Positions 1 to 8,835 are shown, counted from the stretch's first letter. The stretch is 54,015 nt of DNA from CAUPWF01 sp036656615 (GCA_036656615.1 JAVXHY010000014.1:1-54015); one strand, 5' to 3'. The notes: generated by a model from the sequence alone, not told the origin. Numbers and translations: made by a program.

Positions 1-6
1 TTTTAT

Positions 7-36
7 ATAGTATCACATTCCCTCACTGCTTGTCAA
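7..36 (-). promoter_or_regulatory. Strong sigma-A promoter firing off the left edge
   Basis: Read on the minus strand there is TTGACA (31-36), an 18-base spacer and TACTAT (7-12). A TG one base before the -10 gives an extended -10. Just upstream (about 37-60) lies a run of A-rich sequence that could act as an UP element. Transcription would leave the window immediately, so the gene served is unseen. The architecture is like that of stable-RNA or highly expressed operons. A second, weaker TTGACA (148-153) lies further upstream without a convincing -10. Confidence 0.65.
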
Positions 37-261
37 CAACTTTTTTATTTTCTTTCAAAATTGTTTTAGCATTGGGAAAATGCATTTTTGCTGCTTGCTT
101 TTCTTTGTTACGTGCAGCTTTAATAGATTATCATTTTTGTCGTAACTTGTCAATGCTTTTTCCCATATTTATCTATATTTTATTATTCACTTGATATTAC
201 TTAGCGTTTTATAGTAGTTAAAGCAGCTATCCATAACCATATAATAACTATAAAGCGCCCT

Positions 262-1620
262 TTATCGCGCAAATAATCCAATTGCCTCACTAATGTTTTT
301 AACACCAATAATTTCGATTCCTTTTATATTTTTTAACAACTCTTTCGATACAGATGGCACAACACATGTTTGAAACCCTAATTTTTTTGCTTCTGCCACT
401 CTTTGTTCAGGCATATTTACCGCACGTACTTCACCACTTAATCCTACTTCTCCAAATACAATGGTTCTATCACCAATTGGTTTGTTATTGTAACTTGATA
501 CAATAGCCATAATAATTCCCAGATCAACTGCTGGTTCATTCATTTTAATACCACCTGCAATATTTACATAAGCATCATAGTTGGATAATGGCAGACCTAT
601 TCGTTTTTCCAACACGGCCATCAATAGATTCACACGATTATAATCAGTACCTACTGCAGTTCTTCTAGGCATACCAAAATTACTTTGACATACAAGAGCC
701 TGTATTTCCATTAGAATAGGACGTGTTCCTTCCATGGAACATGCAACTGCTGATCCTGAAGCATTCTCAGGTTTTCCATTCAACATAAATTCCGATGGAT
801 TTTCCACTTCCACGAGACCGGTATTTCTCATTTCAAAAACACCTATTTCATTTGTAGATCCAAATCGGTTCTTAACACTGCGCAGAATTCTGTAAGAAGC
901 ATGCCTGTCTCCTTCAAAATAAAGAACCGTATCCACCATATGTTCTAGAACTCTTGGTCCTGCCACTGTTCCCTCTTTCGTTACATGTCCAACAATGAAT
1001 ATAGCGATTTCCAGCCCTTTAGCTAATTGCATCAACACATTCGTAGATTCACGGACTTGGGACACACTTCCAGGAGCAGAACTCACTTCCTCATTATACA
1101 TAGTCTGAATGGAATCTATAACTACTACCGCTGGTCTCCTTTGTTCAATCACATTTCTTATTCTTTCTAGATTCGTTTCACAGAGCAGTAGTAGACTTTC
1201 TGTAAATTCACCCATTCTATTGGCTCTCATTTTAATCTGTTTTAAGGATTCTTCTCCTGAGATATATAAAACTTCATATTTTTTTGCGCTGAGTTTTTGG
1301 CACACTTGCAATAATAGTGTAGACTTTCCAATTCCCGGATCTCCTCCTACTAACACAAGAGATCCTTTGACAATTCCGCCTCCAAGTACCCTGTCCAATT
1401 CCTTAATTTCCGAATAAATCCGATCTTCTCCATCCATTTCTACATTGGCTAAAGTTGAAATTTCTATTTCTTTTCTGTTTATAGTGGGATTTTGCTTTGC
1501 TGAAACCTTTTCCTCTACAAATGTATTCCATTCTTTACACATTGGACATTGTCCCAGCCATTTGCTTGCTTCATGTCCACAGTTTTGACAGAAAAAAACA
1601 CTTTTCTTTGATTTTACCAT
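262..1620 (-). CDS. radA: DNA repair protein RadA
   Basis: RadA (Sms) is a RecA-like, DnaB-type ATPase that helps process recombination intermediates by promoting branch migration. The 452-residue product opens with a C4 zinc finger (CQNCGHEASKWLGQCPMC). A Walker A motif GGDPGIGKST follows near residue 95, then the RadA-specific KNRFG motif, and a C-terminal Lon-protease-like domain that lacks protease function in this family. The frame is open 19 codons further upstream. ATG at 1620 is preferred because AGGAGA lies just in front of it and because the extension would run through the terminator of the upstream gene (1654-1681). Transcribed leftward after the small gene at 1701-2117. Confidence 0.95.
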   Translation of the reverse strand: MVKSKKSVFFCQNCGHEASKWLGQCPMCKEWNTFVEEKVSAKQNPTINRKEIEISTLANVEMDGEDRIYSEIKELDRVLGGGIVKGSLVLVGGDPGIGKSTLLLQVCQKLSAKKYEVLYISGEESLKQIKMRANRMGEFTESLLLLCETNLERIRNVIEQRRPAVVVIDSIQTMYNEEVSSAPGSVSQVRESTNVLMQLAKGLEIAIFIVGHVTKEGTVAGPRVLEHMVDTVLYFEGDRHASYRILRSVKNRFGSTNEIGVFEMRNTGLVEVENPSEFMLNGKPENASGSAVACSMEGTRPILMEIQALVCQSNFGMPRRTAVGTDYNRVNLLMAVLEKRIGLPLSNYDAYVNIAGGIKMNEPAVDLGIIMAIVSSYNNKPIGDRTIVFGEVGLSGEVRAVNMPEQRVAEAKKLGFQTCVVPSVSKELLKNIKGIEIIGVKNISEAIGLFAR

Positions 1621-1653
1621 TCCGTTCTCCTGCTCACTGTTATTGGAAGAAAA

Positions 1654-1681
1654 GACAGTGGTACATTTTATCACCACTGTC
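1654..1681 (-). terminator. Rho-independent terminator of the 1701-2117 gene
   Basis: Perfect 9-bp stem GACAGTGGT / ACCACTGTC with a 10-base loop, followed on the minus strand by TTTTCTT. It sits 20 bases after the stop codon of the 138-residue gene and upstream of radA. radA is then expressed by read-through or from a promoter I could not identify. Confidence 0.75.
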
Positions 1682-1700
1682 CTTTACTGCCTGTTGATTT

Positions 1701-2117
1701 TTATTGTAATTTCAAAACTTTTACATCTATGTAACTATCTTCATTTAGTTCTGCACTAATACTTAATTTCCCACTCAAATTTGTTTTCATCTCACCTACA
1801 TTATTATCATCTAAGTATACTGAATAATTACTATCAGCTTCTAATTCTAAAGTGAATTGTGCATCTTTTGGTCCTGACACCTTAAATGTTACTCCATTTT
1901 CCGACTCCTTGAAATTCTTTACTGCTGTTCCCGGCACTGATTCATACACAAATATTCCATTCTTTTCTAATTTGGTAATCTCCGCGAACGTTTTCACCTT
2001 GTAGATATCCCCCAAAAATTCGAAGTTATCCAGCTTTGTTTTCGAATTCAAGGTATAGTCTCCAAAGCTAAGCGTTTGATCACTCTCAATGCATAATAGT
2101 TCTTTCACTGCAGTCAT
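1701..2117 (-). CDS. Conserved hypothetical protein (often labelled endosialidase-like)
   Basis: A soluble 138-residue protein beginning MTAVKELL, with no signal peptide or membrane segment and a predicted beta-rich composition. From memory, closely similar short proteins in Lachnospiraceae (with FGDYTL, FVYESVPGTAV and a TNLSGKL segment) carry the label endosialidase. I see nothing of the size or catalytic residues of a real sialidase, so that label is doubtful. The start is ATG at 2117, since AGGAGG lies 9 bases before it; an in-frame ATG two codons earlier would leave only 3 bases of spacing. It lies between clpC and radA and has its own terminator. Function unknown. Confidence 0.8.
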   Translation of the reverse strand: MTAVKELLCIESDQTLSFGDYTLNSKTKLDNFEFLGDIYKVKTFAEITKLEKNGIFVYESVPGTAVKNFKESENGVTFKVSGPKDAQFTLELEADSNYSVYLDDNNVGEMKTNLSGKLSISAELNEDSYIDVKVLKLQ

Positions 2118-2151
2118 TTTCATTATCCTCCTAATGGTATTTCATGATTAG

Positions 2152-2167
2152 TTTATTATATAATAAA
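2152..2167. repeat. 16-bp AT palindrome between clpC and the small gene
   Basis: TTTATTATATAATAAA is a perfect palindrome in the 63-base gap between the clpC stop and the next start. It contains TATAAT-like sequence. It could be a weak hairpin, an operator or simply AT-rich promoter sequence; no T-run follows it. Confidence 0.3.
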
Positions 2168-2180
2168 TCCTCGACTTTTT

Positions 2181-4622
2181 CTAGTTCTTTATTCCCTTTG
2201 TATAAAATTTAATATCTTCTTTATAAATACCTGCAGCCACCTCTGTACCCGAAGTGAGTTCTCCATTTAAGATTGCATCTGCTAATTTATCTTCCAGCTC
2301 ATTTTGCATCGCTCTACGAAGTGGTCGAGCGCCATATTTGCGATCTGTTCCTTTTTTTACAATTTCTTGTTTTACAGAATCACGAATAGTAAGTTTAATA
2401 TTCAATTGTTCTTTTACACGTAATGACAATTCTGTACACATCAGGCTTACAATCATCTTTAAATGCTCATTTGTTAATGAATGAAATACGGTAATCTCAT
2501 CGATACGATTCAAGAACTCCGGACGGAACAAGATTTTCACTTCTTCCATAACACCGGTTTTCATTTTTTTATAATCTCCATCGGAATCTTCTTTGGCTGT
2601 AAATCCTAGCTTTTTGGGATCCACAATGGCTTTGGCTCCTGCATTGGATGTCATAATAATAACTGTATTTCTAAAATCCACTTTTCGTCCTTGAGAATCT
2701 GTAATATGTCCATCATCTAAGACTTGAAGTAATATATTAAATACATCCGGATGAGCTTTTTCGATTTCATCAAACAAAATAACTGCATAAGGATTACGAC
2801 GTACTTTTTCACTTAATTGTCCACCATCTTCATGTCCCACATATCCCGGTGGAGATCCAATCATTTTGGACACGCTGTGTTTTTCCATATATTCAGACAT
2901 ATCTACACGAATCAGTGCTTCTTCATTTCCAAACAAAGCTTCTGCTAATGCTTTTGATAATTCAGTTTTCCCTACTCCGGTAGGACCTAAAAATAGAAAG
3001 GAACCAATTGGACGTTTGGGATCTTTTAATCCAACCCGACCACGTTTTACTGCTTTTGCAACAGCTGTAACCGCTTCATCCTGTCCCACCACTCGTTTAT
3101 GAAGGGTTTGCTCTAATCGTTGCAACCGATAACCTTCCGATTCTTTTAATTTCTGTACTGGTATTTTAGTCCAAGCAGAAATAACAGAAGCTACATCTTC
3201 TTCCGTCACATAAAGAATCTTGCGTTCCATGGTTGTATGAAATCTTTTTTTAAGGTTTTTTAATTTTTTCTCAGCTTCTAATTGTTCCTTGTGGAGCTTT
3301 GAAGCTTCTTCTATCTCACCCGATTTAATTGTTTCTTCTATCTTTTCTTTTAATTCTTCTATTTTTACCTCTAGCACATTGAGCTTATCCGGCACCTTAA
3401 ATCCCGCTAATTTTACTTTAGAACATGCTTCATCTATAACATCAATTGCTTTATCCGGCAGATTCCGGTCATTTACGTATCGAACCGATAGTTTCACTGC
3501 CGCTTCTAATGCTTCTTCTTCAATAATCACATGATGATGTACTTCATATTTTTCTTTGAGTCCCTGCATAATTGCCAGACAATGTTCCGCTGTTGGTTCT
3601 TCCACCATAATAGGCTGAAAACGTCTTTCTAACGCAGCATCTTTTTCTATATATTTTCTGTATTCTGCTATGGTTGTTGCTCCTACTAGCTGTAGTTCGC
3701 CTCTTGCAAGAGATGGTTTTAAGATATTGGATGCATCAATTGCACCTTCCGCACCACCTGCACCTATCATCGTATGAACTTCATCCATAAATAATATAAT
3801 ATCACCAGCAGCCTTTACCTCTGCAATAAGATGCTTCATACGTTCTTCAAATTCTCCCCTGTATTTCGATCCTGCAATTACACTAGCCAGATCTAAAGTT
3901 ACAATTCTTTTTTCTTTCATGCTTTCCGGAACAATACCCTCTGCAATTCGTAAGGCAAGTCCCTCAACAATTGCAGTTTTTCCAACTCCTGGGTCTCCTA
4001 TCAGACATGGATTATTTTTTGTTCGTCGACTTAATATCTGCATAAGGCGATTCAATTCTACTTCTCTGCCAACAACAGCATCCAGTTTCCCTTCTTCGGC
4101 CATCTGCGTTAAGTCTGTACTATACTGTTCTAAAATATTTGTTTTTTTATTCTCTTCCTGACCTTCTAATTGATAATCTTTCGGATCTAATCCAAGTGCA
4201 TCTACAATATCTTCGTATACTTTGGAAAGATTAATATTCATAGTAATCAAAATACGCGTTGCAACACAGTCCACATCCTGAATCATAGCCAACAGCATAT
4301 GCTCCGTGCCAATTTCATCCGAATGAAAACGCATCGCCTCTTTTTTACTATTATCTAATAAGTATTCTAATCTTGGACTAGTGCCTAACTTCTCTAGTGT
4401 TTTGCTATCACCAATAGGTGATACTAATTCATCCATAATTTTTACGATCTTCGTGTCATCTGCACCATTCATGGTTAGTACCTGACCTGCAACACCTGTA
4501 AATACTTTTCGCATTCCTAACAGCAAATGCTCTGTCCCAATATAGGGATGATCTAATTCCTTTGCAACCTTTTTTGCAATTTCCAAAACCTGTTCTGCCT
4601 GTTTGGTGTAATTATTAAGCAT
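2181..4622 (-). CDS. clpC: ATP-dependent Clp protease ATP-binding subunit ClpC
   Basis: Hsp100/AAA+ unfoldase that feeds substrates to ClpP. The 813 residues show the double Clp N-domain repeat (about 1-145), AAA1 with GDPGVGKT and LDLASVIAGSKYRGEFEER, a central UVR-like coiled coil (VKIEELKEKIEETIKSGEI) that marks ClpC/MecA-type enzymes, and AAA2 with GPTGVGKT near 541, the DEIEKAH Walker B and a C-terminal D2-small domain. AAGGAGG precedes the ATG. It starts 12 bases after the GntR gene, so the two are co-transcribed. The usual Firmicutes partners ctsR, mcsA and mcsB are absent next to it, and I found no CtsR heptad repeats upstream. Confidence 0.95.
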   Translation of the reverse strand: MLNNYTKQAEQVLEIAKKVAKELDHPYIGTEHLLLGMRKVFTGVAGQVLTMNGADDTKIVKIMDELVSPIGDSKTLEKLGTSPRLEYLLDNSKKEAMRFHSDEIGTEHMLLAMIQDVDCVATRILITMNINLSKVYEDIVDALGLDPKDYQLEGQEENKKTNILEQYSTDLTQMAEEGKLDAVVGREVELNRLMQILSRRTKNNPCLIGDPGVGKTAIVEGLALRIAEGIVPESMKEKRIVTLDLASVIAGSKYRGEFEERMKHLIAEVKAAGDIILFMDEVHTMIGAGGAEGAIDASNILKPSLARGELQLVGATTIAEYRKYIEKDAALERRFQPIMVEEPTAEHCLAIMQGLKEKYEVHHHVIIEEEALEAAVKLSVRYVNDRNLPDKAIDVIDEACSKVKLAGFKVPDKLNVLEVKIEELKEKIEETIKSGEIEEASKLHKEQLEAEKKLKNLKKRFHTTMERKILYVTEEDVASVISAWTKIPVQKLKESEGYRLQRLEQTLHKRVVGQDEAVTAVAKAVKRGRVGLKDPKRPIGSFLFLGPTGVGKTELSKALAEALFGNEEALIRVDMSEYMEKHSVSKMIGSPPGYVGHEDGGQLSEKVRRNPYAVILFDEIEKAHPDVFNILLQVLDDGHITDSQGRKVDFRNTVIIMTSNAGAKAIVDPKKLGFTAKEDSDGDYKKMKTGVMEEVKILFRPEFLNRIDEITVFHSLTNEHLKMIVSLMCTELSLRVKEQLNIKLTIRDSVKQEIVKKGTDRKYGARPLRRAMQNELEDKLADAILNGELTSGTEVAAGIYKEDIKFYTKGIKN

Positions 4623-4634
4623 AATACCTCCTTG

Positions 4635-5003
4635 CTACCGATACTCTTCAAATATCTCGTCTACCAATTTATGAACTTCTTCTCGGGTAATATCTTTACA
4701 ACATCCTCTGGCTAATACCACCTGTAGATGCTGTTTCATCTCTTCCAGTGCCTGGATTTTGTTAACATCCAATGCAATAACAGCACCCCTTCGCCTATCC
4801 AGCTGAATATATCCTTCTTGCTTTAACACGCTGTAGGCTTTATTAACTGTATGCATATTAATACCAATATTTTCTGCTAATTGTCGAACTGATGGCAAAG
4901 TTTCACCCTCTTGAATTGATGATGTTGCAATACCAATAATAATTTGATTGCGCAACTGAATATAAATTGCTTCTTCACTGTTAAAATCAATTTGTATAAG
5001 CAT
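4635..5003 (-). CDS. GntR-family (YtrA-like) transcriptional repressor
   Basis: A short 122-residue regulator: an N-terminal winged helix (residues about 10-75, with GETLPSVRQLAENIGINMHTV and a YIQLDRRRGAVI wing) followed by only about 45 helical residues. That length is typical of the YtrA subfamily, which lacks a ligand-binding domain. The longest frame begins at a GTG overlapping the Shine-Dalgarno; the ATG three codons in (5003) is 9 bases from AAAGG and is the better start. It heads the transcript that continues into clpC. A perfect palindrome overlaps its own promoter, so autorepression and control of clpC are likely but inferred. Confidence 0.88.
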   Translation of the reverse strand: MLIQIDFNSEEAIYIQLRNQIIIGIATSSIQEGETLPSVRQLAENIGINMHTVNKAYSVLKQEGYIQLDRRRGAVIALDVNKIQALEEMKQHLQVVLARGCCKDITREEVHKLVDEIFEEYR

Positions 5004-5080
5004 ATTATTCACCCTTTTCGTTATACTTGATTCATTTTAATACACTCAACTTTCAAAGTCATATGTATTCTATATTTGCT

Positions 5081-5093
5081 ATAACAGTGTTAT
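5081..5093. promoter_or_regulatory. Candidate GntR operator
   Basis: ATAACAGTGTTAT is a perfect palindrome with one central base. Its right arm overlaps the -10 hexamer of the gntR-clpC promoter. Its position is what an autorepressor site would need; binding is inferred. Confidence 0.5.
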
Positions 5094-5120
5094 TATATCC
5101 TCTCCTTCCTGATAACGCAA
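5092..5120 (-). promoter_or_regulatory. Promoter of gntR-clpC
   Basis: On the minus strand: TTGCGT (5115-5120), 17-base spacer, TATAAT (5092-5097). It lies 89 bases before the gntR start. A 13-bp palindrome overlaps the -10. Confidence 0.7.
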
Positions 5121-5150
5121 TACATTTCCAAAAAACAAAAAGAACATCAC

Positions 5151-5173
5151 ACCATAATATCTATATTTATGGT
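5151..5173 (-). terminator. Possible terminator between purD and gntR
   Basis: ACCATAA / TTATGGT forms a 7-bp stem with a 9-base loop. It is followed on the minus strand, after 9 bases, by TTTTTGTTTTTT. Since purD ends at 5220 it would end the purine operon. The gap before the T-run makes it weaker than usual. Confidence 0.45.
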
Positions 5174-5219
5174 ACAATGCCCTTTCCTTTGTCATAGCTT
5201 ATTCTCATCAAATTGAATA

Positions 5220-6491
5220 CTATGCCTCATCTATGGCTTTGCCAATATCATTTCTTTTGTATTTGTTCACATAAGAAATCCATTCTGTAGCCTCATATGC
5301 ATTTTCCCTTGCAGCTTTCAGATCCTTACCTTTTGCAGTAATGCCTAAGACACGGCCTCCATTCGTTACAATTGTTGTTCCATCAAACTTTGTGCCTGCA
5401 TGAAAGCAATAGTATCCCTCTTTATCTTTAAAGTTTTCAAACCCGTAAATCGGAATACCCTTATCATATTGTTCCGGATAACCTTGGGAAGCTAACACCA
5501 CACACACCGCTGCATTATCTTCAAACTCCAAGTCTATTTTATCGAGCGTTCCATCAATACAAGCTTCCATTACCTCCACAATATCATTTTTCATACGTGG
5601 CAATACTACCTGTGCTTCTGGATCTCCAAATCTCGCATTATATTCCAGTACTTTTGGTCCTTCACTCGTCAGCATTAATCCAAAGAAAATAATTCCCTTA
5701 AATGGACGCCCCTCTGCTTGCATAGCATCCACCGTTGCCTGATATACATAATGATTGCAAAAAGCCTCTACTTCCTTTGTATAAAATGGACTAGGTGAAA
5801 AGGTTCCCATGCCTCCAGTATTTAAACCCTGATCTCCATCTTTTGCCCGCTTATGATCCTGAGCCGAAGTCATGGTTTTTACCGTTGTTCCATCTACAAA
5901 CGAAAGTACCGATACCTCTCGGCCCACCATAAATTCTTCAATTACCAGTGTGTTCCCAGCATCCCCAAATTGCTTATCCAGCATAATGGTTTGGATACCC
6001 TGTCGTCCTTCTTCCAAAGTATTGCATATTAATACACCTTTGCCCAAAGCCAAACCATCTGCCTTCAGCACCAATGGAAAATGTGCATTTTCTATATATG
6101 AAAATGCCGCTTCCGGTGTTTGAAAGCTTTCATATCCAGCTGTAGGTATATTATATTTTTTCATTAAATCTTTAGAAAAAGCTTTAGATCCCTCTAAAAT
6201 TGCTGCTGCTTTATTCGGTCCAAATACACGCAAGCCTTCCTGTTCAAATAAATCCACAATTCCGCCTACCAAAGGATCATCCATGCCAACAATCGTCAAA
6301 TCAACTTTTTGCTCTTTGGCAAAAGAAACTAATTTATCAAATTCCATGGCACCAATCGGAACACATGTTGCAACCTCCGCAATCCCTGCGTTTCCAGGTG
6401 CACAGTATATTTGTTCTATTTTTTTATTTTTGGCTACACTCCATGCAATTGCATGTTCTCTTCCACCACCGCCAACAATTAATACCTTCAT
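5220..6491 (-). CDS. purD: Phosphoribosylamine-glycine ligase
   Basis: GAR synthetase, the second step of de novo purine synthesis: phosphoribosylamine + glycine + ATP to GAR. The 423 residues have the PurD N-domain start MKVLIVGGGGREHAIAW, the ATP-grasp core (FPLVLKADGLALGKGV, DHKRAKDGDQGLNTGGMG) and the ARFGDPEAQ metal/ATP-binding strand. Length is normal for the family. AAAGGAGA precedes the ATG and purN ends 12 bases upstream. It is the last gene of purE-purM-purN-purD; purC, purF, purL and purH are not in this window. Confidence 0.97.
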   Translation of the reverse strand: MKVLIVGGGGREHAIAWSVAKNKKIEQIYCAPGNAGIAEVATCVPIGAMEFDKLVSFAKEQKVDLTIVGMDDPLVGGIVDLFEQEGLRVFGPNKAAAILEGSKAFSKDLMKKYNIPTAGYESFQTPEAAFSYIENAHFPLVLKADGLALGKGVLICNTLEEGRQGIQTIMLDKQFGDAGNTLVIEEFMVGREVSVLSFVDGTTVKTMTSAQDHKRAKDGDQGLNTGGMGTFSPSPFYTKEVEAFCNHYVYQATVDAMQAEGRPFKGIIFFGLMLTSEGPKVLEYNARFGDPEAQVVLPRMKNDIVEVMEACIDGTLDKIDLEFEDNAAVCVVLASQGYPEQYDKGIPIYGFENFKDKEGYYCFHAGTKFDGTTIVTNGGRVLGITAKGKDLKAARENAYEATEWISYVNKYKRNDIGKAIDEA

Positions 6492-6503
6492 AGCCGGTCT
6501 CCT

Positions 6504-7136
6504 TTATTCTGATATCTGTATATGAACTTTTCCATTTGTCACCGTTATTCTTCCATTCGCTATATAATCAATGGCTTGCGGTAATATGATCCATTCCGCT
6601 TCCTTCATTACACGCTGTTGTAAGCTTTCAGGTGTATCCATTGGAAGCACATCAACTGCCTTTTGTATAATAATTGGTCCTGTATCGGTTCCTTCATCTA
6701 CAAAATGTACCGTTGCACCAACAATTTTCACTCCTCTTTTTAGTGCGGCTTCATGCACCTTCAAACCATAATACCCAGTTCCACAAAAAGCCGGTATTAA
6801 CGATGGGTGAATATTTATAATACGATTTCTATATGCTTGAATCATGGCATTAGGAATTACAACAAGAAATCCAGCTAAGATAATCAAGTCTGGATTCCAA
6901 TCATCTATAGTCTTCAACAAATCAATATTAAATAATTCTCTATTCTCATATTCCTTTGGAGAAATACAACAATTGGGAATACGATACTTCTTAGCACGTT
7001 CCAAAGCATACGCATTTTTATTATTGCTTAGGACACCTACAATTTTTGTATTTGTAATAGCCCCCGACTCCACAGCATTAATTATTGCCTGTAGATTGGT
7101 TCCTCCACCCGAAACCAACACAACTACATTTAGCAT
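6504..7136 (-). CDS. purN: Phosphoribosylglycinamide formyltransferase
   Basis: Transfers a formyl group from 10-formyltetrahydrofolate to GAR, the third purine step. The 210-residue protein has the N-terminal substrate loop VLVSGGGTNLQAII, the folate-pocket region ILAGFLVVIP, and the INIHPSLIPAF segment that carries the catalytic Asn and His. The catalytic Asp lies in VDEGTDTGPIIIQ. It starts 7 bases inside the end of purM, an overlap that implies translational coupling, with GGGAG 7 bases before the ATG. Confidence 0.96.
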   Translation of the reverse strand: MLNVVVLVSGGGTNLQAIINAVESGAITNTKIVGVLSNNKNAYALERAKKYRIPNCCISPKEYENRELFNIDLLKTIDDWNPDLIILAGFLVVIPNAMIQAYRNRIINIHPSLIPAFCGTGYYGLKVHEAALKRGVKIVGATVHFVDEGTDTGPIIIQKAVDVLPMDTPESLQQRVMKEAEWIILPQAIDYIANGRITVTNGKVHIQISE

Positions 7137-8155
7137 ACGGTAACTCCCTTTTCTCCTGATTCAATATATCCAACAACAAATGCATTTTCTTTGGCTTGAT
7201 TAATGGCTTCAATTGCCTGATCAGCCTGATCTTTATCCACTGCCAATATCATACCCAGCCCCATGTTAAATGTATTATACATAGCATCTTCAGAAATATC
7301 ACCATCTACTGCCAGCATTTGAAAAATTGGATGGATTGGATAACTGTCTTTTTTTAGAACTGCATGTACACCATCACAAAGCATACGAGGTATATTTTCA
7401 TAGAAACCACCACCAGTAATATGACTGCATCCCTTAATACGTACACCAGCTTCTTTTACACTTCTCAATGCATCTACATATATTTTCGTTGGAACTAACA
7501 ATGCTTCTCCTAAGGAACAGCCTAAGGAATCATAATATCTTTCTAGGGCTTCTAATTTCATGTTAAATACTTTTCTTACTAAAGAAAACCCATTACTGTG
7601 CACTCCGGAAGAGGCAATACCAATGAGTACATCTCCATCCTTTAGCTCTTTCCCAGTAATTAAATCTTTTTCATCCACAACACCTACTGCAAAGCCCGCT
7701 ACATCATACTCTTCGATTGGGTAGAACCCTGGCATTTCTGCAGTTTCGCCACCAATTAAAGCAGCACCTGCCTGTTTACATCCTTCTGCCACTCCGCCGA
7801 CAATTGTAGCAATCTTCTCTGGCTCATTTTTCCCGCATGCTATGTAATCCAAAAAGAATAATGGTTCTCCTCCAGCACAGGCAATATCATTGACACACAT
7901 AGCAACACAATCAATTCCTATGGTATCATGCTTGTCCATCATAAATGCGATTTTTAATTTTGTTCCAACGCCGTCTGTCCCTGATACTAAGGTTGGCTTT
8001 TCCATATTTTTAAACTTTTCCATAGAAAAAGCGCCAGAAAAACCACCGATATTGGTCAACACTTCCGGTCTCATGGTTCGTTTAATATGTTCTTTCATAA
8101 GTTCTACAGATTTATAACCTGCCTCTATATCTACGCCTGCGCTCTTATAATCCAT
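7130..8155 (-). CDS. purM: Phosphoribosylformylglycinamidine cyclo-ligase
   Basis: AIR synthetase, which closes the imidazole ring (FGAM + ATP to AIR). The 341-residue product begins MDYKSAGVDIEAGYKSVEL, as is typical for PurM, and has VSGTDGVGTKLKIA, CVNDIACAGGEPLFFLDYIA, GGETAEMPGFY and a C-terminal HITGGGFYENIPRML. The frame is open five codons further to a GTG, but that codon lies in the Shine-Dalgarno GGAGG. The ATG at 8155 is therefore chosen. It sits about 60 bases after purE and overlaps purN by 7 bases. Confidence 0.96.
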   Translation of the reverse strand: MDYKSAGVDIEAGYKSVELMKEHIKRTMRPEVLTNIGGFSGAFSMEKFKNMEKPTLVSGTDGVGTKLKIAFMMDKHDTIGIDCVAMCVNDIACAGGEPLFFLDYIACGKNEPEKIATIVGGVAEGCKQAGAALIGGETAEMPGFYPIEEYDVAGFAVGVVDEKDLITGKELKDGDVLIGIASSGVHSNGFSLVRKVFNMKLEALERYYDSLGCSLGEALLVPTKIYVDALRSVKEAGVRIKGCSHITGGGFYENIPRMLCDGVHAVLKKDSYPIHPIFQMLAVDGDISEDAMYNTFNMGLGMILAVDKDQADQAIEAINQAKENAFVVGYIESGEKGVTVC

Positions 8156-8216
8156 TTTGTTTTCCTCCACTTTGCTGTAGTTTACACTCAGCCATCCTTC
8201 CCTTTTCCTGTATCAT

Positions 8217-8729
8217 TTACATTTGCTTCAAATAATCTTTGTGTCCTAATTTTTCTAACTTTGCTGCCTTTGCTTCTACTGTTTCCTTCATGTCATTGGA
8301 ATATGCCTTTAACCGTTGAAGCAATTCCGGATTTGATATAGCCAAAATCCTAGCAGCTAGGATTGCTGCGTTAGCTCCACCATCAATAGCTACCGTAGCC
8401 ACCGGTATTCCTGGCGGCATCTGAACAATGGAATACAACGCATCTACACCTTCCAAATTCTTTCCTGACATTGGGATTCCAATCACCGGCATTGGGAAAA
8501 TTGCTGCGCACATGCCTGGCAAATGTGCTGCCATACCCGCACCAGCTATAATAACTTTAAAATCCTTTTCTTCTGCTGATTTCGCATATTCATAAAACAC
8601 ATCCGGTTCGCGGTGTGCTGAAATAATTGTCATCTCATAGTCTACTTCTAACTTTTCTAACATATCTGCAGCCTTGCTCATGATTTTCATATCTGAATCG
8701 CTGCCCATCACTATCCCTACTTTTGGCAT
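8217..8729 (-). CDS. purE: N5-carboxyaminoimidazole ribonucleotide mutase
   Basis: Class I PurE converts N5-CAIR to CAIR in purine synthesis. The 170 residues show the class I signature: GIVMGSDSDMKIM at the start, SAHREPD, GAGMAAHLPGM, and PVIGIPMSGKNLEGVDAL. The ATG at 8729 is preferred over one six codons upstream because GGTGG is well spaced before it. This is the first gene of the purine operon here, with its promoter at 8807-8835. The leader is short (about 75 bases) and holds a 6-bp hairpin (AACCAT / ATGGTT) but no purine riboswitch. Confidence 0.96.
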   Translation of the reverse strand: MPKVGIVMGSDSDMKIMSKAADMLEKLEVDYEMTIISAHREPDVFYEYAKSAEEKDFKVIIAGAGMAAHLPGMCAAIFPMPVIGIPMSGKNLEGVDALYSIVQMPPGIPVATVAIDGGANAAILAARILAISNPELLQRLKAYSNDMKETVEAKAAKLEKLGHKDYLKQM

Positions 8730-8806
8730 AATATCCACCTTTCTCATTGATAAATTTCAACCATTTATGTGTATGGTTAAACAGTAACCTTGCTTTTATA
8801 TATGTC

Positions 8807-8835
8807 ATTGTACTAACCATCTGCACAGATGTCAA
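8807..8835 (-). promoter_or_regulatory. Promoter of the purE operon
   Basis: Minus strand: consensus TTGACA (8830-8835), 17-base spacer, TACAAT (8807-8812). The -35 overlaps the stop codon of the upstream aminopeptidase gene. I could not recognise a PurR box or a riboswitch between it and purE. Confidence 0.8.

Noticed and set aside
1109..1417. 102-codon plus-strand frame inside radA
   Set aside because: Antisense to the radA ATPase domain, with no domain or ribosome site.
5013..5120. CtsR binding site in front of gntR-clpC
   Set aside because: A segment with TTTGAAAGTT looks vaguely similar, but the tandem GGTCAAA heptads are missing.
8730..8831. Purine riboswitch or PurR box in front of purE
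   Set aside because: The leader is only about 75 bases and lacks the conserved purine-riboswitch core; the one hairpin is a simple 6-bp stem. No convincing PurR box was seen.
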